Assembly (NCBI RefSeq): GCF_041360795.1
Contig: NZ_JBFUPW010000002.1
Span: 590,101 to 654,100 of the forward strand
Direction: 5' to 3'
Length of the DNA: 64,000 nucleotides
Source of the DNA: Arthrobacter_E sp041360795
GTDB taxonomy: Bacteria > Actinomycetota > Actinomycetes > Actinomycetales > Micrococcaceae
Both the position numbers and the translations under genes were made by a program. Below the pieces are notes generated by a model. It had not been told where the DNA came from, searched no databases, and saw only the letters and a list, made by a program, of their open reading frames with translations. Each line of letters begins with the position of its first letter. Within the stretch, counting starts at the first letter, position 1. This document shows, one piece after another, positions 33,984-41,987 of this stretch.

Positions 33984-34811
33984 TCAGATTCCGAGTAACT
34001 CCTCCAGGCGGACCACGGTCAGTCCGGAGGCCTTCTGTGCTTTGTGGAACGCCGCGAGGTCCCGTTTGAATTCCGGCCGGAAGTGCATGAGGCAGATGTC
34101 ACCCGGGCGCAGACCGTTGCCCACCTGATAGTCCATCCGGCCGGCGTTGGCTTTGCACTCCCAGTCGATGACGGCCTTGAGTCCCGCGGCGGCCACCGCG
34201 GTGCGCATGGCGTTCGAGTAAGCCCCGCCGGGCGGGCGGAAGAGCGTGGGCGTGGTGCCGTAGTGGCGCTTGATGTAGGCCTGCATCCCGGTCACCTCGC
34301 CGAGCTGGTACTCGTAGCTCTCATTGACCATGGAGGTGTTGTGGCTGATGGTGTGGTTCTGGATGCGGTCGCCGCGGGCCTGGAACTTCTTGAAGAAGTC
34401 CGGATTGCCCGCGATCGCGCTCTTCGTCAGGAACAGGGTGGCCGGGTAGCCGTACTCGTCCAGCAGGTCGAGCGACTCCTGGGTCTTGACCACGCCGTCG
34501 TCGATCGTCAGGAAGACCACCGGCTGCTTCGTCGTCACCCGGGTGATGACCGGCGCCAGGCCGTTCTGCACGGGCGGAAGCCTGAAGTCACCCGCAAAGG
34601 TCTTGCGGGGTGTGGGGGTAGAGCTCGGCGCCAGGCTCGGCGAAGGAGCGGCCGACGTCGTCGTTCCCCCGCCTGAGGACGGCGCAGGGCTGCCGCTCGT
34701 CTTCGCGCCAGGCGGGGCCGACGGTGAGTCGGCGCAAGCCCCCAGCAGCGGTGCCGTGGCGGCTCCCAGTGCCAGCAGGGCCGCGCGGCGGCTGATGGAT
34801 GAATCCGGCAT
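33984..34811 (-). CDS. Polysaccharide deacetylase lipoprotein (NodB domain)
   Basis: A 275-residue exported carbohydrate esterase 4. The N-terminus has twin arginines (SISRRAALLALG) and a lipobox (LLGACA), so it is probably a membrane-anchored lipoprotein on the cell surface. A Ser/Pro/Thr linker follows. The NodB domain (about 80-270) has the metal Asp pair in VFLTIDDGVV, HxxxH in NHTISHNTS, RPPGGAYSN and CLMHFRPEF. It should deacetylate N-acetylated glycans such as peptidoglycan. The gene is divergent from the glycine riboswitch and gcvH. Confidence 0.88.
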   Translation of the reverse strand: MPDSSISRRAALLALGAATAPLLGACADSPSAPPGAKTSGSPAPSSGGGTTTSAAPSPSLAPSSTPTPRKTFAGDFRLPPVQNGLAPVITRVTTKQPVVFLTIDDGVVKTQESLDLLDEYGYPATLFLTKSAIAGNPDFFKKFQARGDRIQNHTISHNTSMVNESYEYQLGEVTGMQAYIKRHYGTTPTLFRPPGGAYSNAMRTAVAAAGLKAVIDWECKANAGRMDYQVGNGLRPGDICLMHFRPEFKRDLAAFHKAQKASGLTVVRLEELLGI

Positions 34812-34965
34812 GACTGATGGAGCCCCCCTACGATGATGTCGAGCTGATCATAGATCCCGAAGGTGTCAAAAACCTGCGTCGAATCGTCGGAGTTTTGCGC
34901 ATGACCAGTGATTACGGATATCGTGTGAGCCGCATCACCGGTAGGTGGTGCGGACGCTGTTGATC

Positions 34966-35160
34966 CGCGGCGGGAGAGACCTCCCGGCACGCCGGGCAGG
35001 CGCCGTAGGAGCAAACCCTCCCCGGGAATCTCTCAGGCACCCGTACCGCCGCGGCGAGGCAACTCTGGAAAGCAGCCCGGTCCGCCGGGCTCACCGACGG
35101 TGCAAGCGGGGCCCTTCAGCCCGCGGAATCTCTCAGGTCCCATACAGAGCGGGGAGGAAC
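34966..35160 (+). promoter_or_regulatory. Tandem glycine riboswitch upstream of gcvH
   Basis: Two aptamers in series, as upstream of gcvP. The first runs from CGGCGGGAGAGACC through GGCGCCGTAGGAGCAA and ATCTCTCAGGCACCC. The second runs from GAGGCAACTCTGGAAAGC through CACCGACGGTGCAAG and ATCTCTCAGGTCCC and ends ACAGAGCGGGGAGG. A GGCGCC...GGCGCC hairpin directly follows and may be the expression platform. The distance to gcvH is unusually long, about 260 bases. Confidence 0.94.
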
Positions 35161-35207
35161 ACCTGTCATCGTGGCGCCCTCGCGGCGCCTAAGCCGAAGG
35201 GTTCCTC

Positions 35208-35417
35208 ATGTCCGCCGGACCGACCGTCCTCCCTCACCCGGCCTGGAAGGGCACACCTCACCGTGGCCACTCCGTGCTGCTCGGGGAAACGGCAGCAGGA
35301 CACCCTTCCTCAGCGATGCAGTCAGCGCGGCCCCCACACTTCGTCCTCCGCCCTCCCGGGCTGCCGGACGAACCGGGCCGTGACGCCCAGCGGATGAGCA
35401 ACAGCGGAAAGAGGTAG
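35208..35417 (+). CDS. Possible small ORF between riboswitch and gcvH
   Basis: A 69-codon frame starts with ATG six bases after GAAGGG and ends at a TAG five bases before the gcvH ATG. Its stop therefore sits inside the gcvH ribosome-binding zone. The predicted peptide is rich in Pro, Gly, His and Arg and matches no family I know. It might be a real translationally coupled peptide or chance reading of a long leader. Evidence is positional only. Confidence 0.25.
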   Translation: MSAGPTVLPHPAWKGTPHRGHSVLLGETAAGHPSSAMQSARPPHFVLRPPGLPDEPGRDAQRMSNSGKR

Positions 35418-35422
35418 TGAAG

Positions 35423-35806
35423 ATGAGCAGAGTGGACGCCGGCCTGAGGTATTCGGCCGAGCACGAGTGGGTCGCAGCGGACGGGGAAGGCGCGGTGCGC
35501 GTCGGCATCTCCGCGGTGGCGGCGGATGCCCTGGGGGACATCGTCTATGTGGACCTGCCCGAAGCCGGCACGGTCATCACCGCCGGGGAGACCTGCGGCG
35601 AAGTGGAGTCCACCAAGTCAGTGTCCGATCTGTACGCTCCGGTCTCGGGCGAGATCACCGCGGTCAACGCCGCGGCATCGGACGATCCGGCCCTGATCAA
35701 CAGCGACCCGTACGGCGAGGGCTGGCTCTTCACCGTGGCGGTCACCGCCGAGGGCCCGCTGCTGTCCGCCGAGGAGTACGCCGCGGCCAATGGAGGCGAA
35801 CTGTGA
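35423..35806 (+). CDS. gcvH: Glycine cleavage system H protein
   Basis: A 127-residue lipoyl carrier that shuttles the aminomethyl group between P, T and L proteins. The lipoylated lysine is in GEVESTKSVSDLYAP. The N-terminus (LRYSAEHEWV) and the C-terminal PYGEGWLFTV are standard. The ATG at 35423 is chosen because AAAGAGG stands eight bases upstream; a GTG at 35417 is only two bases from it. Its stop overlaps the glyA start. It is controlled by its own glycine riboswitch, apart from gcvP and gcvT. Confidence 0.95.
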   Translation: MSRVDAGLRYSAEHEWVAADGEGAVRVGISAVAADALGDIVYVDLPEAGTVITAGETCGEVESTKSVSDLYAPVSGEITAVNAAASDDPALINSDPYGEGWLFTVAVTAEGPLLSAEEYAAANGGEL

Positions 35807-37119
35807 GTGCCGCCGTCACCGAGTACGAGCAAGTGGTCCCGGCGTCGCTGAACGCATCCCTTTCAGAGCTGGACCCTGAGGTCGCGGCGAAGATCGACGA
35901 CGAGCTGCACCGCCAGCGCGAGGGCCTCGAGATGATCGCCTCGGAGAACCACACCGCGTTCGCCGTCATGCAGGCCCAGGGCTCCGTCCTGACCAATAAG
36001 TACGCCGAGGGATATCCGGGCAAGCGCTACTACGGCGGCTGCGAGCACGTGGACGTCATCGAGCAGCTCGCCATCGACCGGATCAAGGGCCTCTTCGGCG
36101 CCGAGTTCGCCAACGTCCAGCCGCACTCCGGCGCCCAGGCCAACGCCTCCGTCATGCACGCGCTCATCAAGCCCGGCGACACCATCATGGGTCTGAATCT
36201 CGCCCACGGCGGCCACCTCACGCACGGCATGCGCATCAACTTCTCCGGCAAGCTCTACAACGTCGTCCCGTACGGCGTCCGCGAGGACACCCACACCGTG
36301 GACATGGCCGAGGTCGAGCGTCTGGCTCAGGAGCACCGGCCCGCCCTGATCGTGGCCGGCTGGTCCGCTTACGCGCGCCAGCTGGACTTCGCCGAGTTCC
36401 GCCGGATCGCCGACTCCGTGGGCGCCTACCTCATGGTGGACATGGCGCATTTCGCCGGCCTCGTGGCGGCGGGGCTGCACCCCTCGCCCGTGCCGCATGC
36501 CCACGTCACGACGTCCACGACCCATAAGACGCTGGCGGGGCCACGTGGCGGCATCATCCTGTCCAACGACGTGGACATCGCCAAGAGGATCAACTCGGCC
36601 GTGTTCCCCGGTCAGCAGGGCGGCCCGCTGGAGCACGTCATCGCGGGCAAGGCAGTGGCCTTCAAAATCGCGGCGTCCGAGGAGTTCCGTGAGCGCCAGG
36701 AACGCGTCCTGGCGGGTGCGCGGATCCTGGCCGAGCGTCTCACCCGGACCGACGTGGCCGACAAGGGCATCTCCGTGGTCTCCGGCGGCACCGACGTGCA
36801 CCTGGTGCTCGTGGACCTGCGCGATTGCGACCTGAACGGCCAGCAGGCCGAGGACCGCCTGGCCGCCATCGACATCACGGTCAACCGCAACGCCGTCCCG
36901 TTCGACCCGCGTCCGCCGATGGTCACCTCGGGCCTGCGGATCGGCACCCCGGCCCTGGCCACGCGCGGCTTCGGCGAGGAAGCTTTCCGTGAGGTCGCGG
37001 ACATCATCGCCGAGGCTCTCATCGCCGACGACGACGCCGACCTCACCGGCCTGCGGGACCGTGTGCATGCGCTCGCCACGGCCCACCCGCTGTACCCGGG
37101 CGTGAACGGCCTCAGCTGA
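35803..37119 (+). CDS. glyA: Serine hydroxymethyltransferase
   Basis: A 438-residue pyridoxal-phosphate enzyme that interconverts serine and glycine, using tetrahydrofolate as the one-carbon acceptor. The cofactor lysine is in TTSTTHKTLAGPRGG. GLEMIASENHTAFAVMQAQGSVLTNKYAEGYPGKRYYGG near the N-terminus is the family signature. It starts with a GTG overlapping the gcvH stop (GTGA), so the two are translationally coupled under the glycine riboswitch. Together with the P, T and H proteins it can convert two glycines to one serine. Confidence 0.95.
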   Translation: MSAAVTEYEQVVPASLNASLSELDPEVAAKIDDELHRQREGLEMIASENHTAFAVMQAQGSVLTNKYAEGYPGKRYYGGCEHVDVIEQLAIDRIKGLFGAEFANVQPHSGAQANASVMHALIKPGDTIMGLNLAHGGHLTHGMRINFSGKLYNVVPYGVREDTHTVDMAEVERLAQEHRPALIVAGWSAYARQLDFAEFRRIADSVGAYLMVDMAHFAGLVAAGLHPSPVPHAHVTTSTTHKTLAGPRGGIILSNDVDIAKRINSAVFPGQQGGPLEHVIAGKAVAFKIAASEEFRERQERVLAGARILAERLTRTDVADKGISVVSGGTDVHLVLVDLRDCDLNGQQAEDRLAAIDITVNRNAVPFDPRPPMVTSGLRIGTPALATRGFGEEAFREVADIIAEALIADDDADLTGLRDRVHALATAHPLYPGVNGLS

Positions 37120-37125
37120 TCGTCG

Positions 37126-37161
37126 CCGGTGCTGCGTGGACGGGGGTCCGCGCAGCACCGG
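37126..37161 (+). terminator. Terminator-like hairpin between glyA and lipA
   Basis: CCGGTGCTGCG and CGCAGCACCGG close a stem with an inner GGA/TCC pairing (37126-37140 with 37147-37161). A run of T follows at about 37184-37189. It probably separates gcvH-glyA from lipA. Confidence 0.55.
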
Positions 37162-37189
37162 AGGCTACGCTGTTCCGACCGTGTTTTTT

Positions 37190-37250
37190 GCGCCACCGCA
37201 TCACTCACGCCACCGCATCACCGGCCGCACCGCTTCACCCGCTTCACCCG
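37190..37250. repeat. Short direct repeats upstream of lipA
   Basis: CGCCACCGCATCAC occurs twice (from 37191 and from 37208), followed by the doubled unit CGCTTCACC. They fill the 150-base gap just ahead of lipA. Confidence 0.7.
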
Positions 37251-37269
37251 ACGACGAAGGACCCGTGCT

Positions 37270-38289
37270 GTGACTCTTGTCCCCGAAGGCCGTAAACTCC
37301 TGCGGATCGAACAACGCAACGCCGCGACCCCCGTGGAACGCAAACCCGACTGGATCAAAGCCAAAGTCCAGATGGGACCCGAATTCGTCGGCCTGAAAAA
37401 CCTCGTCAAAAAAGAAGGCCTGCACACCGTCTGCGAAGAAGCCGGCTGCCCCAACATCTTCGAATGCTGGGAAGACAAAGAAGCAACCTTCCTCATCGGC
37501 GGCTCCGAATGCACCCGCCGCTGCGACTTCTGCCAGATCGACACCGGCAAACCCTCCCCCCTGGACCGGCTCGAACCCACCAAAGTCGCCCGCTCCGTCC
37601 AATCCATGAACCTGCGCTACGCCACCGTCACCGGCGTCGCCCGCGACGACCTCGAAGACGAAGGCGTCTGGCTCTACGCCGAAACCGTCCGCAAAATCCA
37701 CGAACTCAACCCCGGCACCGGCGTCGAACTGCTCATCCCCGACTTCTCCGGCAAACCCGACCACATCCAAGCCATCTGCGACTCCGCCCCGGAAGTGTTC
37801 GCCCACAACGTCGAAACCGTCCCCCGCATCTTCAAACGCATCCGCCCCGCGTTCCGCTACGAACGCTCCCTGGACGTCATCACCCAAGGCCGCACCCACG
37901 GCATGGTCACCAAATCCAACCTCATCCTCGGCATGGGCGAAACCCGCCAAGAAATCTCAGAGGCCCTGCGCGATCTGCACGAGGCCGGCTGCGACCTGAT
38001 CACCATCACCCAGTACCTGCGACCCTCCGAACGGCACCTGCCCGTGGACCGCTGGGTCAAACCCCAGGAATTCGTCGACCTCGCCGACGAAGCCGAACAG
38101 ATCGGCTTCCTCGGCGTCATGTCCGGACCCCTGGTCCGCTCCTCCTACCGCGCCGGACGCCTCTGGGCCACCGCCATGCGCAAAAAAGGCCGCGACATCC
38201 CCGAAAACCTCGCCCACATCGCCGACGGCATCCAAGACTCCGGCACCACCCGCCAAGAAGCCCGCACCCTCATCGCCACCCAAGCCTGA
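37270..38289 (+). CDS. lipA: Lipoyl synthase (radical SAM)
   Basis: A 339-residue enzyme that inserts two sulfurs into octanoyl groups on carrier proteins such as GcvH. The auxiliary cluster cysteines are in HTVCEEAGCPNIFECWE, and the radical SAM cluster cysteines in CTRRCDFCQ (CxxxCxxC). It is full length. The GTG at 37270 follows GAAGGA by eight bases. Codon use is striking: Lys is almost always AAA and Glu almost always GAA, whereas glyA and metF on both sides use AAG and GAG. A short patch near 37958-38000 returns to the neighbour style. Recent transfer or recombination is possible. Confidence 0.95.
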   Translation: MTLVPEGRKLLRIEQRNAATPVERKPDWIKAKVQMGPEFVGLKNLVKKEGLHTVCEEAGCPNIFECWEDKEATFLIGGSECTRRCDFCQIDTGKPSPLDRLEPTKVARSVQSMNLRYATVTGVARDDLEDEGVWLYAETVRKIHELNPGTGVELLIPDFSGKPDHIQAICDSAPEVFAHNVETVPRIFKRIRPAFRYERSLDVITQGRTHGMVTKSNLILGMGETRQEISEALRDLHEAGCDLITITQYLRPSERHLPVDRWVKPQEFVDLADEAEQIGFLGVMSGPLVRSSYRAGRLWATAMRKKGRDIPENLAHIADGIQDSGTTRQEARTLIATQA

Positions 38290-38303
38290 CGGGATCGACT
38301 GAC

Positions 38304-39119
38304 ATGGAAACCCCGGAAGCCGGCATGCTGTCCATACATCTCGAGGTCATCCCGACCCCCGGCATCGTGGAGGCGGCGCGGAAGGCCGTGCCGCCGTCGT
38401 CGTCCGGATCGATCAGCGTCACCTGCCTGCCTAAGCACGGCGTGGAGGCCACACTCGCGGTGGCCACGGAGCTTGCTCGGAACGGTTACCGGGTGGTGCC
38501 GCACCTCGCGGCGAAGGGGTTGAGCAGCCGGGAACGTCTGCTCCGGGTCCTGGAGGAATGCGCGGACGCGGGGGTCACCGAGCTCTTCGCGGTGGGCGGC
38601 GACGCCGGCACTCCCGCCGGGCCGTACGCCGACGGTGAGGCGCTGCTCCGGGACATCGCGGAGCTGGGCGGCGGGCGCTTCACGGTCGGCGTGGCCGGGT
38701 ATCCCGAAGGGCACCCGGGGATCCCGGATCACGTGCTCCTCGAGTCCCTGCGGCGCAAACAGGAGCACGCGAGCCGGGTCGTGACGCAGATGTGCTTCTC
38801 GGCCGAGAGAATCGGCGACTATGTGGCAGGGCTCCGCCGCGAGGGGGTGGACCTTCCCGTCCGGGCGGGTGTGGCCGGGGCGGTCCCCACGGCACGGCTC
38901 GTGTCCCTCGCCGCGAAGATCGGAGTGGGGTCGTCCCTCCGGTTCCTCAGCGGCAAGGCGTCCCTGGCCCGGAATCTCCTGCCCGGGAACCGGTACGCCC
39001 CCGAGGAGATGATCAGCCGGCTCAAAGCGCTGCCCGGAATCGACAGCGTGCAGCTGTACACCTTCAATTCCCTCGACGGACTCCCGGCGCCCGGCTCCGG
39101 AAGCGACCCTCACGCCTGA
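38304..39119 (+). CDS. Methylenetetrahydrofolate reductase family protein
   Basis: A 271-residue TIM-barrel flavoprotein of the MetF family, somewhat shorter than E. coli MetF. Family landmarks are LPKHGVEATLAVATEL, VVPHLAAKGLSSRERL, FAVGGDAGTPAGPY, VGVAGYPEGHPG and RVVTQMCFSAERI, with ARNLLPGNRYAPEEMI at the end. It should reduce 5,10-methylene-THF to 5-methyl-THF, taking one-carbon units made by glycine cleavage toward methionine. It starts 14 bases after lipA and is probably cotranscribed. It is short enough that a variant specificity cannot be excluded. Confidence 0.82.
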   Translation: METPEAGMLSIHLEVIPTPGIVEAARKAVPPSSSGSISVTCLPKHGVEATLAVATELARNGYRVVPHLAAKGLSSRERLLRVLEECADAGVTELFAVGGDAGTPAGPYADGEALLRDIAELGGGRFTVGVAGYPEGHPGIPDHVLLESLRRKQEHASRVVTQMCFSAERIGDYVAGLRREGVDLPVRAGVAGAVPTARLVSLAAKIGVGSSLRFLSGKASLARNLLPGNRYAPEEMISRLKALPGIDSVQLYTFNSLDGLPAPGSGSDPHA

Positions 39120-39257
39120 ACCGAGGCGCGACTCGCAGTACCGTTCACGTCGCGTTCACCCAGCTGTATAGACAAGTGCAATCAAGAAGCGAATGCCCTT
39201 CACTTAGCCTTCCTATCGTGGAATCGACCACTCCCCCAGTGAAGGATCCACTCCGCC

Positions 39258-40292
39258 ATGAAACCCCTCACCCGCCGCACGGCGATCGCCACCTCCCTGG
39301 CCGGGCTCGCCGCCGTGGGCACCGCATCGGCAGCGCAGGCCGGCAGCACGTCCGCACCCGCCACGTCCGGCTGGGGCCGGGCCCGCAGCGTCTTCTCCGT
39401 CATCAGTGACATCCAGGGTGATCTGCACGATTTCGCCATGGCCCTGCAGGACATCGAGACCACCAACCCCCGCACCCGCAGCGCCGGCCTGGTGATCAAC
39501 GGTGACATCACCCCGCGCGGCTACGACTTCGAATACACCGACGTCCGCAAGGTGCTGGACTCCAATCCGCATCCCCGCAACGCCCACTGGGTGATCGGCA
39601 ACCACGAGTTCTACGTCCCCAAGTGGCTGAACCCCACCACGCTCCGTCAGGACACCTGGCCGAACGGGTGCACCGAAGAGAAGCTGTACAACAACTTCTA
39701 TGACTTCACGGGCCGCAAGAAGGTCTACACCGAGGTGGACCTGGGCGGCGTCCCGGCCCTCCTGCTCGGCACCGAGAAGTACATGCATTACCACGACAGC
39801 AAGCTCTGGGACGAGGTGTGGCTGAGCGACGAGCAGTTCGCCTGGCTCGAGTCCCGCCTGGCCTATTACGCCCGCCGACGCAAGCCCGTGATGGTGTTCT
39901 GCCACCACCCGCTCCCCAACACCGTCTCCGGCACCCGGAACGCGCTCTACAAGGGCGACTACCTGCAGGCGGACCGGCTCCTCAGCATTCTGGGCCTGTA
40001 CAAGAACGTGTTCTTCTTCAGTGGCCACACCCACTGGGACCTGAACCTCTCCGACTGGGCGGTGCGCCGCGTGGTTCCGGGCACCGGCAATCCGGAGGGT
40101 TTCATGACCGTCAACACCGGCGCCATCCAGACCCTCTGGGAGGACGACGGCCACGGCGGTGAGCGCGCGCTGGATCCCCTGGAGGCCAGCGGCCTGCAGG
40201 TGGAGGTCTCCCACGACTCCGTGCTGCTCCGGGCCCGGGACTACCGACGCCGGCAGTGGATCAAGGAACTGCACGTCCCGCTCTCCTTCTGA
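39258..40292 (+). CDS. Tat-exported metallophosphoesterase
   Basis: A 344-residue secreted calcineurin-like phosphoesterase. The N-terminus MKPLTRRTAIATSLAGLAAVG is a twin-arginine signal with cleavage near SAAQAG. Metal-binding blocks are VISDIQGD (the usual DxH is DxQ here), LVINGDITPRG, WVIGNHEFY, VFCHHPLP and FFSGHTHWDL. It acts outside the cell, probably on a phosphodiester or phosphomonoester. The Gln in the first motif occurs in some families of this fold, so activity is likely. It stands alone and ends at a long hairpin. Confidence 0.87.
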   Translation: MKPLTRRTAIATSLAGLAAVGTASAAQAGSTSAPATSGWGRARSVFSVISDIQGDLHDFAMALQDIETTNPRTRSAGLVINGDITPRGYDFEYTDVRKVLDSNPHPRNAHWVIGNHEFYVPKWLNPTTLRQDTWPNGCTEEKLYNNFYDFTGRKKVYTEVDLGGVPALLLGTEKYMHYHDSKLWDEVWLSDEQFAWLESRLAYYARRRKPVMVFCHHPLPNTVSGTRNALYKGDYLQADRLLSILGLYKNVFFFSGHTHWDLNLSDWAVRRVVPGTGNPEGFMTVNTGAIQTLWEDDGHGGERALDPLEASGLQVEVSHDSVLLRARDYRRRQWIKELHVPLSF

Positions 40293-40334
40293 GCTCTTCT
40301 TCCGAGCGGTCCGGGCCTCTGGCCCACCCTGAAT

Positions 40335-40388
40335 GACGGCCCGCCCGTCGCATGGAGCAATAATGCTTCCGTGCGCGGGCGGGCCGTC
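40335..40388 (+). terminator. Long terminator hairpin after the phosphoesterase gene
   Basis: GACGGCCCGCCCG pairs with CGGGCGGGCCGTC, and the stem continues through GGAGCA/TGCTTCC around an ATAA loop. Confidence 0.78.
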
Positions 40389-40402
40389 CGTAGTCTGGCA
40401 GG

Positions 40403-40918
40403 GTGACCACTTCCACCAGCTCCGGATTGAAGCGGCTGTTCGCGTTCCCGAACCCGGTGAACGAGTACGCCGCACGCTCCACCGCGGGGATCATCGTGGT
40501 GCTGAGCGTCGTCACCCTGATCCTCGGCCTGACGGCCGGCTGGGGCTGGCTGCTCTGGCTCATCGCCCTGGGCTTCTGGCTCCGGGTGGCCGGCGGCCCA
40601 CGGTACTCTCCCGCCGGACGCCTCGCAGTGCACGTCATCGCCCCGCGCCTGGGCGCACCGCGTCTGGTCGCCGGCCCTCCGAAGAGGTTCGCCCAGACCA
40701 TCGGCGCCGTGCTCTCGACCGCCGCGGCCATCTTCTGGACCGTCGGTCTCGCCCCGGTGGCGTGGGTCCTGCTGGGCCTGCTGATCGTGGCGGCGTCCCT
40801 CGAATCCTTCGCCGGGTTCTGCCTGGGCTGCTGGATCTTCGGCAAGCTCCAGAACGCCGGCGTCATCCCGGAGAGCGTCTGCGAAGCCTGCAACAACATC
40901 TCATTGCGCCGGGTCTGA
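40403..40918 (+). CDS. DUF4395 membrane protein
   Basis: A 171-residue protein with four membrane segments of the DUF4395 family. The conserved cysteine block is near the end (FAGFCLGCWIFGKLQ and ESVCEACNNI). Homologues often lie near thioredoxin or sulfurtransferase genes, which suggests a redox role for the cysteines, but no such gene is adjacent here. The GTG at 40403 lacks a ribosome site, and a TAGTCT hexamer six bases upstream points to a leaderless mRNA. Confidence 0.85.
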   Translation: MTTSTSSGLKRLFAFPNPVNEYAARSTAGIIVVLSVVTLILGLTAGWGWLLWLIALGFWLRVAGGPRYSPAGRLAVHVIAPRLGAPRLVAGPPKRFAQTIGAVLSTAAAIFWTVGLAPVAWVLLGLLIVAASLESFAGFCLGCWIFGKLQNAGVIPESVCEACNNISLRRV

Positions 40919-40961
40919 ACGCTTCGCGATCCCCCTGGCCGCACGCCGCCACCTGAACGCG

Positions 40962-41000
40962 GAACGGGCGCCCTCCTGAGGTCCAGGAGGGCGCCCGTTC
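40962..41000 (+). terminator. Bidirectional terminator between DUF4395 and MerR genes
   Basis: A perfect 17-bp stem (40962-40978 with 40984-41000) with a five-base loop between converging genes. Confidence 0.83.
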
Positions 41001-41026
41001 GTCATGTGGCGGCGGGGAGCGGCCGC

Positions 41027-41797
41027 TCAGGCGTCCCGGCGCTCCACATAGACGCGCAAGGCGTCACGCACGAATTCCGCTCCGTCCTGCCCGCCGTAGT
41101 TCGCCGCGAATCGCGGGTCCGCCACGTACATCTCGGCCAGGCCGAGCAGGTACTCCTTCGGAGCGCCGTCCGGATGTCCAGGCGTCCCGGGGATCCCGGA
41201 GAGCCAGGCATCGTGCCGTGCGGCGAGAGCTTGCGCCTCGTCACTCGCCGGGTCGACGCCGCGGCCCGCTGCGGCTGTCCAGTCGGCGCCCAGCCGCTGC
41301 TGGCGTTCCTGCCAGGCTCGCCGCCCGTCCTCGCCGAGTCCGCGCCACCAGGCGTCCGAATCCGCGTAGGCCTTGGCGCCCCAGCGCTGCTCGACCTCTT
41401 CCTTGTACTGCGTGTGATCGAATCCATCGAACATGTCCTGTGCCATGAGCCGACCACCTCCTTTCACTTGCCTGATCGTGTGCTCCACCGCCTGGATCTG
41501 GCGGGCGAGCCGTGCCTGGTCCTGCCGCAGCAGCTCTAGGTGCCGGCTGAGGGCATCCGCCTGATCGGTCTGCCGGGACAGCACTTCACTGATTGCCGGC
41601 AGGCCCAGTCCCAGGCCGCGGAGCAGGAGGATCCTCTGCAAAGTGACCAGGGCGTCGCGGTCGTAATGGCGATAGCCGTTGTGCCCCACCCGGCTCGGCT
41701 TCAGCAGCCCCACCTGTTCGTAGTGCCTCAGCGTGCGGCTGGTGGTCCCGGCCATGCGGGCCACTTCCTGGATGCTCCAGTCCTCGTTGTCCTCCAT
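41027..41797 (-). CDS. MerR-family regulator with TipAS drug-binding domain
   Basis: A 256-residue activator. The N-terminal MerR domain (WSIQEVARMAGTTSRTLRHYEQVGLL, YRHYDRDAL) is followed by a coiled coil and, from about residue 120, a TipAS-like helical domain (YKEEVEQRWGAKAYADSD...PKEYLLGLAEMYVADPRFAANYGG). TipAL of Streptomyces binds thiopeptide antibiotics in this domain and then activates its own promoter. The leader here has the matching layout: a 19-bp spaced promoter with a palindrome in the spacer. ATG at 41797 or 41803 is possible. Confidence 0.9.
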   Translation of the reverse strand: MEDNEDWSIQEVARMAGTTSRTLRHYEQVGLLKPSRVGHNGYRHYDRDALVTLQRILLLRGLGLGLPAISEVLSRQTDQADALSRHLELLRQDQARLARQIQAVEHTIRQVKGGGRLMAQDMFDGFDHTQYKEEVEQRWGAKAYADSDAWWRGLGEDGRRAWQERQQRLGADWTAAAGRGVDPASDEAQALAARHDAWLSGIPGTPGHPDGAPKEYLLGLAEMYVADPRFAANYGGQDGAEFVRDALRVYVERRDA

Positions 41798-41803
41798 GAT
41801 CAC

Positions 41804-41835
41804 CAGCGTAGAAGTTGACGCAGCGTCAAGGTCAA
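41804..41835 (-). promoter_or_regulatory. MerR-type promoter/operator
   Basis: Read leftward, TTGACC (-35) and TACGCT (-10) are separated by 19 bases, the stretched spacing that MerR activators correct. The perfect palindrome TTGACGC-T-GCGTCAA (41815-41829) fills the spacer. It lies directly ahead of the regulator gene, so autoregulation is expected. Confidence 0.8.
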
Positions 41836-41917
41836 GCAGGGGATGTCAGACGCTCGACGGCGGCGCCGGCAAAGCGTCAGGCGCCGGCCTCCTCGTCATC
41901 CTGGCGCTCAACACGAG

Positions 41918-41952
41918 AACGGGGAAGTGAGCACATGGCTCACTTCCCCGTT
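41918..41952 (-). terminator. Terminator after the flavin reductase gene
   Basis: A perfect 15-bp stem (AACGGGGAAGTGAGC and its complement) with a five-base loop, just past the end of the leftward operon. Confidence 0.8.
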
Positions 41953-41987
41953 GACGCTTGCCCGACCGTATTTCCAGCGCCTCCGCC

